In this document: piece by piece, positions 56,542-64,000 of the stretch
Layout of the letters: every line of letters starts with the position of its first letter
Position numbering within the stretch: the stretch's first letter is position 1
Assembly: GCF_011058155.1 (NCBI RefSeq)
Contig: NZ_JAALFC010000017.1
Coordinates: forward strand, 1-64,000
Reading direction: 5' to 3'
DNA from: Litoribacterium kuwaitense
GTDB taxonomy: Bacteria; Bacillota; Bacilli; Bacillales; DSM-28697
DNA: 64,000 nucleotides
Position numbers and translations under genes: made by a program
The notes under the pieces: model-generated
What the model was told of the DNA's origin: nothing
What the model saw: the letters and a program-made list of their open reading frames with translations, nothing else
Databases searched by the model: none

Positions 56542-56579
56542 ATCATAGCACAGGTCCTAAGTTTTTGACAACGCTTACA
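56542..56579 (-). promoter_or_regulatory. Promoter with overlapping cre site, sugar ABC operon
   Basis: TTGTCA (56566-56571) and TATGAT (56542-56547) lie 18 bases apart on the minus strand. The 14-mer TGACAACGCTTACA (56566-56579), which covers the -35 box, matches the CcpA cre consensus TGWAANCGNTNWCA with one mismatch. Carbon catabolite repression of the operon is expected. Confidence 0.75.
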
Positions 56580-56789
56580 ATATATATGGCTGAAGCAACA
56601 AACATATTCTTTTAAACTTAAACATGAAACGCACCACGTCACTCTTCTGCTATTAATATCACCTATACAACTAGCCTGCATGTTGATGAATGCTAGTTGT
56701 TGTACTGAAAAGCATTAGGCTTTTCACCGTTATTCACATCGTTTGCTCTTTTTGCTTCCACAATTTCTGATGACAAATTCCGAATAATC

Positions 56790-57168
56790 TTTAGGTGATC
56801 AGGCGGTCTTGACGAATGCCAAAGAACATGATCGCGGCCAGTTGGAAGTGCTCGTCGATGACAAGGAATGCATGTATGTGTGCGACCGAAGATACTTGGA
56901 TTACGAACGGGTCGACTGCATGACGGATGAGGGCTATTTCTTTATATCTCGCCTGCGGAAAAATGCGGTCGTTCGGTCACTCGAACACTTCAAATTGCCG
57001 GACGACTCTGACGTGTTGTCCGATGAAATGGTCGTCATTGGCACCACGCAAAATCGATCGGAAAACACAGACGGAATATTCGGAACATATTTATGCGACG
57101 CTAGTGAAAAAAACACGACAAACGAATCCCACGATCTCGTTTGCCGCACTCACCTGTATTACTGTTAG
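56790..57168 (+). pseudogene. IS4-type transposase remnant
   Basis: The frame encodes the central part of a DDE transposase of the IS4 group: VLTNAKEHDRGQLEVLVDDK, YVCDRRYLDYERVDCMTDEG, FFISRLRKNAVVRSLEHFKL and VLSDEMVVIGTTQNRSENTD. The usual DRGYLDYE reads DRRYLDYE, and the N- and C-terminal thirds (with the first catalytic Asp and the YREK Glu) are missing. No inverted terminal repeats are visible. It converges with the glycosyltransferase gene and overlaps its end by 4 bases. Confidence 0.8.
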
Positions 57169-58619
57169 AAATGATTTTGCTTTTGTTCAGATTGACTCAT
57201 GTCATTTTGAATAAAACCTTTACGTTCCATCTTCCCCCACTCTTTCCGTCTTAATATGGCAGAGAGAATCCCTTCAAAACGCCAAATTAAACTGATTGGA
57301 CGAAACCAAAAAACTTCGGTAAACGCTATTAAGAACAGGCGGAGAGTATCGGAAACTGAAGGATACGATTTTTGGCTCCACGCTTCAAATACAACAGACA
57401 TCATAGAAAATACAGAAGCATAAAGTAGAAATAAAAGTGCGAGCAAGGCGGCAAACAAATAATAAACGTCTCCCATTAACAAGGAGATAAGCAAAAACAA
57501 ATAGCCTCCTAACTCAATAATGGGCCCTAAAAATTCGATTATCCAAAAGTAAGGAAAGGAAATCATCCCCAAATATCCATAACGTGGATTTAATGTCATT
57601 CCTCTATGTCTCCATAAACTTTCAGTTAATCCTTGATGCCAACGTCTTCTTTGTTGCCTTAAATCTTTCAATGTTTCTGGTGCTTCCGTCCAACAAATCG
57701 GATCTGGAATAAAGACAATTCTTTTCTTCTTCTTCTCTTTCCGTGAAACTCTATGCAATCGTACGACTAACTCCATATCTTCTCCCACAGTTTTTGTCGA
57801 ATAACCGCCTGCAAAAATAACCCACTTCTTAGAGAATACACTAAAAGCACCGGATATAATTAACATTAAGTTGAAACGACTTAGTGCAATTCTTCCCATT
57901 AAGAAAGCTCTCATATATTCCAATACTTGCATTGCAATAAGCGTGTTTGGCGATAAATGACGATTTACAACTTGTCCCAATTCAACACTAAAACCATTGG
58001 CAATTCGAACACTCCCACCAGCGGCAATGACCTCATCGTTCGATGAGACGATGGGCTCCATTACACGCAACAAAGACGTACGGTCTAAGAGGGAATCACC
58101 ATCAATGGAACAAAAATAAGGGTACTTTGAAACATTAATGCCAGCATTTAAAGCATCTGCTTTTCCTCCATTGACTTTCTCAATGAATAATAAGTTGGGG
58201 TGTATTTCTGACTGATACACACCTAAAATTGGTTCGCATTTTATTTGAACACGGATGGATTTAGGAACTTCTCTCATTTGAAATAATTCTATCATTGTTT
58301 CCTTTGTTCCATCTGTCGACCCATCATCAATGACAATGATTTCGTATTGTGGATACGTTAAAGCTAAAAGAGAGTGTACACTGTTTACAACACCAATTTC
58401 TTCATTATATGCGGGGACAAGTACAGATACAGGTTTTGAGTATATGTAAGCTAAGTTTTTATTATCAACGACATATTTATCTAAGTGAACTTCTTTTTTT
58501 ATACGAAAAATCGCAATGATTAACATTAAACCATACACAAGAATAACGACGATCATATAGAAAAGTATGATGTAAGCAAAAAATTTAAAAAGCGCTGAAC
58601 TAATCATATACAATGTCAT
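57165..58619 (-). CDS. Family 2 glycosyltransferase, processive polysaccharide synthase type
   Basis: The 484-residue membrane enzyme has an N-terminal hydrophobic segment (FKFFAYIILFYMIVVILVYG) and a GT-A domain with VSVLVPAYNEE, IIVIDDGSTDGT, the DxD-like SIDGDSLLD, the acceptor-site motif VGEDMELV and the processivity signature QQRRRWHQG. It ends in several C-terminal helices. This is the IcaA/PgaC/hyaluronan-synthase layout: a cytoplasmic active site with the polymer moved outward through the membrane part. The sugar is not determined. It overlaps the HEAT-repeat gene by 4 bases and is last in the locus. Confidence 0.88.
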   Translation of the reverse strand: MTLYMISSALFKFFAYIILFYMIVVILVYGLMLIIAIFRIKKEVHLDKYVVDNKNLAYIYSKPVSVLVPAYNEEIGVVNSVHSLLALTYPQYEIIVIDDGSTDGTKETMIELFQMREVPKSIRVQIKCEPILGVYQSEIHPNLLFIEKVNGGKADALNAGINVSKYPYFCSIDGDSLLDRTSLLRVMEPIVSSNDEVIAAGGSVRIANGFSVELGQVVNRHLSPNTLIAMQVLEYMRAFLMGRIALSRFNLMLIISGAFSVFSKKWVIFAGGYSTKTVGEDMELVVRLHRVSRKEKKKKRIVFIPDPICWTEAPETLKDLRQQRRRWHQGLTESLWRHRGMTLNPRYGYLGMISFPYFWIIEFLGPIIELGGYLFLLISLLMGDVYYLFAALLALLFLLYASVFSMMSVVFEAWSQKSYPSVSDTLRLFLIAFTEVFWFRPISLIWRFEGILSAILRRKEWGKMERKGFIQNDMSQSEQKQNHF

Positions 58620-59611
58620 ACGAGCGCCTCTCTTCCAAGTACGTCTTTGACCATATGTTTCGCATACTCATCTTCACTCGTCGACATAAATTGTTTCAAC
58701 CGTTGAATACCGTCACGAGTTTCTTTTAATGATGATGCCGCTTGAGACCTTACTTCCCAAGAAGAATCTTCCAATAGTTCTGTTAACAACTCTAAAGTAT
58801 GCTCCTCTGAAAGGTGTACAAGTAATTTGGCCGCCATTAATCGTTCAACCCAATTTCCCGAGTGAACAAAAGGTTTATAGCGTTCAACAGAAGAAGGATA
58901 ACCTATATTGGCAATGGCTTTTAATGACCTTACTCGAATCTCAACATCTTCATCATCTAATAAGCCTTCCAAAAACGAAATATGTTGAAGATAATGTTGA
59001 ACACCAAGTAAATCGATAAACACATACTGAAAATTTTGTGGTAGATCATTAAATCGTTTTAATAAAGTAGTGATTTGCGCAGTCTGCAACTCTATAAGTA
59101 AGTAACGATATTCATGTTCACCTAAGCGAAAGTTTGGATGAAGTAAATAGTGAACAAACCTTTTCTGATCAAACAATGAAATGACCTTATACATTAGTAA
59201 ATATTGCTCTGGCGTGTATTTGATTTTTCTTTCCAGTGATTGATATACGTCGTTTAAGAGGAATTTCATTTGAAAATCCATTATTTTATGCAAGGCGTTT
59301 ATATGAACACTCCGCCTACGGCTTCTTAATCGCTTTCGATAATAATCTTCTAAATAGGTATTTGTAAATTGGATAATTCGCTTCGTTACATCCTCACTAG
59401 CAATATTGTGCGCATAGCGAGTGAGTACAAGATCTGCAGCATCTCGTTCGAACTCATTATTTGGCAGAAGTGTTGCTGGTACCGATTTTCCTTCAATGAG
59501 ATATTCATACCATTGACCTTCTCTTTGCAAAATATGCTCATGTAACCGTCTTTTATATCGACTTTCTAAATAATGACGCATGATCAAATAGAGGAGGGTG
59601 ACTAGCAACAT
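58616..59611 (-). CDS. Membrane-anchored HEAT-repeat protein
   Basis: From the ATG at 59611 the protein has 331 residues: half a membrane helix (MLLVTLLYLIM), a basic helical region, and C-terminal HEAT/ARM-type repeats (FLEGLLDDEDVEIRVRSLKAIANIG, RLMAAKLLVHLSEEH, ELLEDSSWEVRSQAASSL). The same frame is open upstream to about 59660 and completes the helix (EPIIYGIIITIIILIV), but contains no ATG, GTG or TTG. The true start may be ATT or ATA, or a base may be missing. It probably scaffolds the adjacent glycosyltransferase at the membrane. Confidence 0.8.
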   Translation of the reverse strand: MLLVTLLYLIMRHYLESRYKRRLHEHILQREGQWYEYLIEGKSVPATLLPNNEFERDAADLVLTRYAHNIASEDVTKRIIQFTNTYLEDYYRKRLRSRRRSVHINALHKIMDFQMKFLLNDVYQSLERKIKYTPEQYLLMYKVISLFDQKRFVHYLLHPNFRLGEHEYRYLLIELQTAQITTLLKRFNDLPQNFQYVFIDLLGVQHYLQHISFLEGLLDDEDVEIRVRSLKAIANIGYPSSVERYKPFVHSGNWVERLMAAKLLVHLSEEHTLELLTELLEDSSWEVRSQAASSLKETRDGIQRLKQFMSTSEDEYAKHMVKDVLGREALV

Positions 59612-59658
59612 AACAATTAAGATGATAATCGTAATAATAATCCCATATATGATAGGTT

Positions 59659-60599
59659 CTATTGTAATCGCAACCTTTTTAATACTTTTTTCACTTTAGC
59701 TTCAAACAAACGAACGTTAAATGGTTTTTCGATAATTTCATCTACCCCGTTTTCATAAATATAAATAAGATCTTCCTCTGTTTTACGTTTGGACATCATA
59801 AAAATAATATATTTTTGATGATTTGGCATCTGCCTCAACTCATGTAAAACTTCAATTCCATTTTTTTAGGTAAAATATCATTCATAATGACAAGATGTTC
59901 ATGACTCGATCGATACCAATCCGATTGCAAATACTCATACCCATCTTGAAAAGACCGAATCATTAAATTTGCGCCTTGAATGACACAACGTTCTAAGAGG
60001 TTTCGTAAAATAGACGAGATCATTGCATCTTCTTCTATAATACTCACTTTTACATCTTGTGCATCTCGTTCTTTAAAAGTTTGAATGTACTCTGTTTGAC
60101 AAGGTTCTAACATCATTGAGTTCTTTAGAGCACTTTCTCCTCCAGTTAATATCTCATCTAATTCATATTGATGACTTGCGATTTCTGCAACACCCGTAGC
60201 AAGACCATAGAGCGGGTCTGAATCTTCATTTATCCCTAAAGTATCAAGTTGTTGGACAATCCTCTTTAAAAAGAAACTTGCCTCTTTTTCTCCTGAATTT
60301 GTCAATAAAACGAGCCACTGATTTTCTTCTGGAAAATCAAAAACTAAATCAGATTCCCTCATTTGCTCTACTAAAAAACCACTAAACTGTTTAGCTATGT
60401 CTTGTTCAGTAATAGCATTCAGTTCTACTTGTTCATAAATTTTACTACTCGGGTGAATTGCTAAAAAAACAAATGAAAATGTCGCTTTAGACCGAACATT
60501 ATTTGCTAATTGAAGTTTAAAAATTGTGTTTAATAGAGAAACGTCAAGCATCTGATTTTCTTTACTATTTTTTATAAAAGCAATCGATGTGTGTTGCAT
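59659..60599 (-). CDS. Degenerate GGDEF-like/receiver regulator, frameshifted as read
   Basis: As read, the frame stops at 59835. One extra A in the A7 run at 59861-59867 joins it to KKNGIEVLHELRQMPNHQKY and continues to a stop at 59659, giving about 313 residues. Residues ~20-165 look like a GGDEF domain (FSFVFLAIHPSS, ESDLVFDFPEENQWLVLLTN), but the GGDEF loop reads FPEENQ, so it should be catalytically dead. A C-terminal receiver (VSIIEEDAMISSILRNLLER) follows, in which the phospho-Asp position is Asn (VIMNDILP). The Lys in IIEKPFN is kept. It probably senses or bridges and does not synthesise c-di-GMP. Confidence 0.78.
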
Positions 60600-60714
60600 C
60601 TACGTCACCAACTTTCGTTATACACGTCTATACGTCCAACAATTCCTAATGTAACAAATATATGAAATGGAGCAAGGACTCAACACCAACTGCTTGAGGC
60701 TCTTCTATTTGCAA

Positions 60715-62427
60715 TCAAAAGTCTTCAATATACTCATGTACATAGTCTACTAAATCAACTTCTGTCATAATGTAATGTAACCCATTATCTTTTTCTAATG
60801 CAGCAAATAGTTCTTCCTCGTAGGCTTCTTGCATTGAGATCAATGTGAAAGGAATGTCATGTTGGGCTGATAATTCCTTCAACTTCTGAATTTGTTGTTC
60901 ATCAGATGTACTCATTGAATAGACAAAAATTAAGTGTGCAACACCATTCGCTTGAGCAAAGGATTGAAACTCTTCTTCAACTAATTTTGGCCCAATGATA
61001 ATGTTACGATCATAAGGGATTGTTGAGCCATTTGCTAATGTAAAGTTAAAAGCCTCACCATGATCCATGGAACCGTATAAAATGCCTGTTGCTATTTTTT
61101 CTAATTTGTTCATCATCCCCTCATCGTTCACAACAAAATACGTTAGTTGCTGCTGCTCTTTTGTATTGGCAATAATACTGTACAATTCATTGACTGAGGG
61201 GGTATTGACGTTAATAAATTGTTCAATTCCTTTTGAAGCAAGCACTTGTTTATCATGTGCAGTTGGTGAATAGCCAATGATCGCTTTTTGGCCAATTTGC
61301 CGATAAGCACCACTTTCAAGCTCTAAATCAGATAGACTCCCTAATGTTTTATCCCAACTTAAATAAGCTTCAAGCATTTCCATCGGTGTTGGTGTAATAA
61401 AATCATGAACATATACTTTATGTTCGACACTTTTAATATAGTTTGCTACTTTTTTAATTTCATTAATGGTGACTTCCTCACTGATTGGCATTGAAGTAAA
61501 TTTTATATTCAATTCTTCTGTCTGTGCCTTCTCTTTTTCAAGCCAATCACTTCTAGAGGGTGCCATTAAAGAAATCGATTCTTTTACTTGAGAACGTTTT
61601 ACTCTTGTAAACCACTCTTCATCTGTCGGAAATGGCCCGACAATCGCTGAATGCTCGGGTAACTGATAAACGTTACCTCTTTCCATATAACCTGGTAATA
61701 AAAACTTCAATTCGTATTGGTCTCCGACGACTTCTCCAACAGCCTGTTTCACGATATCTACACGATGCTTCCCTAAATAACAATGGACATAATACCTTTT
61801 GTCTTCATTTTCCTCTACCAATTTTTTTATTTGTTCAATTGAGTGGGTATTATCCCCTACCCATGGCAGCATGGGAAAAGAGTGAACCGGCATACCGGCT
61901 TTTTCTCCACTTGTTTTTTCCTTTTCTAATAAAGGGTTCTCTATTGGTACAAGTGGGCTAAGTAAAGTAATGACTCCGTCGTATCCTTCTTCTTTTAATC
62001 TCTCAAAATCGTCGCCTTCGGGGTAAGGGCCAAACGTAATCCGTTCCCCTTCTTCCACTTCTCCTTGTGACGCTTGGACAATAGCCGTACCAGTGTTTAA
62101 GAAATAATACATTGCAAAAGCGCAAAGAAATACTGTCGCACCAGCAAGTGCCCAAGCTGTTTTCCACTTTCTTTTTTTGACAATGAAAAAATAATAGACA
62201 AAAGAAGCAATAAAACCGAAGACAACCCAACCTATCACATAATATTTCATCACATTGTCGATTCTAAATTGAGACCAATTTTGATTCTCATAGGTTTGCT
62301 CAATGGGTACAACAACATATAAAAGGAAAAAGATACCGCCTCCGACACCTAGTGTACTTAAAAAGGTAAACCATAAGAAGAATTTTAAAAAAGAGTAGTT
62401 TTTTTGTTGATTATCCAATTTGTTCAT
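60715..62427 (-). CDS. Membrane protein with four dual-specificity-phosphatase-like modules
   Basis: The protein has up to 570 residues. Three membrane helices (about residues 17-38, 64-86 and 93-112) are followed by a large domain that the positive-inside rule (KKRKWK between helices 2 and 3) places outside. Four modules each begin with a similar strand: TFGPYPEGDDFERL, IVGPFPTDEEWFTR, IIGYSPTAHDKQ and IIGPKLVEEEFQSF. Only the first keeps a PTP/DSP active-site loop, HCYLGKHR (HCx5R); the second has VHDFITPT there. The ATG at 62427 directly abuts AAAAGG; the TTG at 62418 is better spaced and may be the true start. The upstream gene overlaps it. Confidence 0.75.
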   Translation of the reverse strand: MNKLDNQQKNYSFLKFFLWFTFLSTLGVGGGIFFLLYVVVPIEQTYENQNWSQFRIDNVMKYYVIGWVVFGFIASFVYYFFIVKKRKWKTAWALAGATVFLCAFAMYYFLNTGTAIVQASQGEVEEGERITFGPYPEGDDFERLKEEGYDGVITLLSPLVPIENPLLEKEKTSGEKAGMPVHSFPMLPWVGDNTHSIEQIKKLVEENEDKRYYVHCYLGKHRVDIVKQAVGEVVGDQYELKFLLPGYMERGNVYQLPEHSAIVGPFPTDEEWFTRVKRSQVKESISLMAPSRSDWLEKEKAQTEELNIKFTSMPISEEVTINEIKKVANYIKSVEHKVYVHDFITPTPMEMLEAYLSWDKTLGSLSDLELESGAYRQIGQKAIIGYSPTAHDKQVLASKGIEQFINVNTPSVNELYSIIANTKEQQQLTYFVVNDEGMMNKLEKIATGILYGSMDHGEAFNFTLANGSTIPYDRNIIIGPKLVEEEFQSFAQANGVAHLIFVYSMSTSDEQQIQKLKELSAQHDIPFTLISMQEAYEEELFAALEKDNGLHYIMTEVDLVDYVHEYIEDF

Positions 62428-63505
62428 CCTTTTTTTCTTTTACAATTGTGTCAATAATTTCATTCATCATCGGTACATATGTCCACCAATAGAATTGGTT
62501 ATATCCATTCGCAAAAAACTTCAAAACATCGTTTAAACCAGCCCATTTGGTCAATGCTTTATTTGGATAATCTGCATAATCTCCCGCAAAATAGTACGTA
62601 TTTTCATGTTCTTGATAAACAATGGCAGGAAAAGTCGAGGGAATACTGTTCTCTTTCAGTAAAGCTTTACCTTTCTCAGATATATTCAAGGAGTAATTTG
62701 CTAATATGGCACTACCTTCATTAGGCTGAACAATGTCAAACCAATACATATAGTAAGAATCCTCTGCTTTTGGAAATTTTTCTTGGCCTTTTTCATTGAA
62801 TTCAAATGTTACTTTTCCGTCGTGTTCTTTATCATTCAACACAACGACCCGATCGGATGTATGCACAAAAGCAATCCCTTCTCCCGCAAACGTCCAATTA
62901 TCATCATATTGCTTTTCATAATTTGCTATCAACCAAGGTGGCACTTCATCGCTACTTAAATCAATAAAATAACGCCCAGTCCACCCATTCCATTGAACAC
63001 CTAAGTTTTTTTGCATAATGTCACTCGTTACTTCTTCAGTAGGCGTAGCAAATGAATTGAATTCTGCAATTAAAGTGGTATTCTCCGCTTTATGCCCAAT
63101 GATCATATTCCACTCCGTTAAATCCACACCGCCATAAATATAACTTGAACGCTGTCCGTCAGGTTTTTCTTCTAAATCATTTTGATACACACCATATGTA
63201 TCGGTTATGTAAATCAAGTCTAGATTGGATTCAGGAAGTTTATGAGATTCTTCTTGGTCGTATGGGTCATAGCCAAAGTAATCACGGCCTAAGTCATAAT
63301 TTTGTCCTCTGAAAGAACCACTGTCGTGGATAATTTTTTTGTTTTCTAGAATCATAAACAGTCCATTATGTTCACGATAATCTGTTTTTGGAACAGTTTT
63401 ATCAACGACAAATATATCTAAGGGGGTCTCTTCTTTAACCATCCATATGATTCTTGGTAAAAAGATAATAAACAGAATAGCGAATATTACAAATAAGCGC
63501 TTCAC
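62411..63505 (-). CDS. Unrecognised membrane-anchored exported protein
   Basis: The 364-residue protein has one N-terminal helix (MKRLFVIFAILFIIFLPRII) and a large extracytoplasmic acidic and aromatic domain: DIFVVDKTVPKTDYREHNGL, YDLGRDYFGYDPYDQ, LDLIYITDTYGVYQ, IGHKAENTTLIAEFNSFATP and YNQFYWWTYVPMMNEI. I do not recognise the family; segments such as TLIAEFNSF suggest a Rossmann-like glutamine-amidotransferase-type fold, but no Cys nucleophile is seen. The GTG at 63505 is 8 bases after AGGAG, better than the GTG at 63514. It heads the locus and overlaps the phosphatase-like gene. Confidence 0.7.
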   Translation of the reverse strand: MKRLFVIFAILFIIFLPRIIWMVKEETPLDIFVVDKTVPKTDYREHNGLFMILENKKIIHDSGSFRGQNYDLGRDYFGYDPYDQEESHKLPESNLDLIYITDTYGVYQNDLEEKPDGQRSSYIYGGVDLTEWNMIIGHKAENTTLIAEFNSFATPTEEVTSDIMQKNLGVQWNGWTGRYFIDLSSDEVPPWLIANYEKQYDDNWTFAGEGIAFVHTSDRVVVLNDKEHDGKVTFEFNEKGQEKFPKAEDSYYMYWFDIVQPNEGSAILANYSLNISEKGKALLKENSIPSTFPAIVYQEHENTYYFAGDYADYPNKALTKWAGLNDVLKFFANGYNQFYWWTYVPMMNEIIDTIVKEKKDEQIG

Positions 63506-63514
63506 ATCATTCAC

Positions 63515-64000
63515 TCCTGAACGTTCAATAAACCTAATGTTTTTTTAACAAAATTATTTAAATTAATAAAAATTTTAGTGTTCATTGACTAGATCTCTTA
63601 ATAAAATAAAGAATAATGATAACAACCTAATGTCATGACTATTATAACACAAGGTGAGTCTTTTGACTTATATTTAGTTGAATCAATTGAGTTAATTAAT
63701 GTTAACATTCCGGTATGACAACTTCTTTTTCAGTGGAAAAATATTGGTTGCATCAATCGGTCGCGTTCCCAAACAAAACCGATTCGCAAGTAATGATATT
63801 ATTACTTCCTTATTTAGTTCTCGAGTTCCAATTTGGTGATTTAAAAAACTGCCCCCATTGGTCAACATGTCTAACCAACAGGGATGGACTGTTCGGATGT
63901 GATAGTATGTTAGCCTTGGTTTATGAATTTGGTGGTTTATCTGGTAAAAGAACAAGACCAAGGGCATGATGGTCAGTTTCATAAAATGATTTTTGGACGA
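63515..64000. other. Upstream region of the GT2 locus and right window edge
   Basis: The first ~180 bases are very A/T-rich and hold a TATAAT box (plus 63641-63646, read on minus) with a weak -35, a candidate promoter for the locus. Beyond 63690, both strands have open frames of 84-96 codons (63715-63969 plus, 63692-63982 minus), neither with a clear ribosome-binding site or known motif. I cannot say which, if either, is real. Confidence 0.4.

Overview
The window is a chromosomal segment of a low-to-mid GC Bacillaceae, probably an alkaliphilic Bacillus relative. Ribosome-binding sites are strong AAAGGAGG types, SigA promoters are easy to see, and CtsR, CggR, Fur and CcpA-like operators are present. 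The conserved blocks follow the Bacillus subtilis order: rnr-smpB-ssrA, cggR-gapA-pgk-tpiA-gpmI-eno, clpP, crh-whiA-yvcK-rapZ-yvcI, trxB-yvcD, hisZGDBHAFI, yvoF-ppaX-yvoD-lgt-hprK, yvlD-yvlB and uvrBA. Nearly all genes are on the minus strand. The alkaliphile guess rests on the acidic exported proteins and general resemblance; no marker gene here proves it.

Layout. 1-605: left end of an IS200/IS605 element (tnpA internally deleted, tnpB running off the edge) next to a gene remnant. 599-4854: a 2-hydroxyacid dehydrogenase, an MsrAB fusion, a broken GNAT gene and a DUF2334 protein. 5435-5775: 3' remnant of a group II intron. 5799-11474: an iron-siderophore ABC importer and its AraC/binding-protein fusion regulator, each behind a Fur box. 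11897-16267: ssrA, smpB, rnr, an esterase and secG. 16414-23602: the glycolytic operon with its CggR operator and promoter. 23689-27130: a glutaredoxin-like protein, yvfG, tRNA-Arg(CCG), an unrecognised exported-protein pair and clpP with a CtsR site. 27143-33779: crh to yvcD. 33953-34420: a decayed P-loop kinase. 34563-41114: the histidine operon, with 4-nt start/stop overlaps at most junctions. 41124-47924: a membrane protein, the ppaX-lgt-hprK operon and yvlD/yvlB. 48057-52903: uvrBA. 53366-56579: a sugar ABC importer without its own ATPase, with a cre-like site over the -35 box. 56790-57168: an IS4-type remnant. 57165-63505: a five-gene membrane and polysaccharide locus.

The most interesting region is 57165-63505. 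It encodes a processive-type family 2 glycosyltransferase, a membrane-anchored HEAT-repeat protein, a regulator combining a degenerate GGDEF-like domain with a receiver that lacks its phospho-acceptor Asp, and a membrane protein with four repeated dual-specificity-phosphatase-like modules. The fifth gene is a single-pass exported protein of unknown family. I read it as a candidate exopolysaccharide synthesis and secretion system under non-enzymatic second-messenger or protein-interaction control.

A caution about the sequence: seven genes (the GNAT, the DUF2334 gene, whiA, rapZ, yvcI, lgt and the GGDEF/REC regulator) are each broken by a one-base deficit, and in most the missing base falls in a short homopolymer. 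Because lgt, rapZ and whiA are conserved housekeeping genes, undercalled homopolymers in the assembly are the likeliest cause. The genes are annotated across the breaks.
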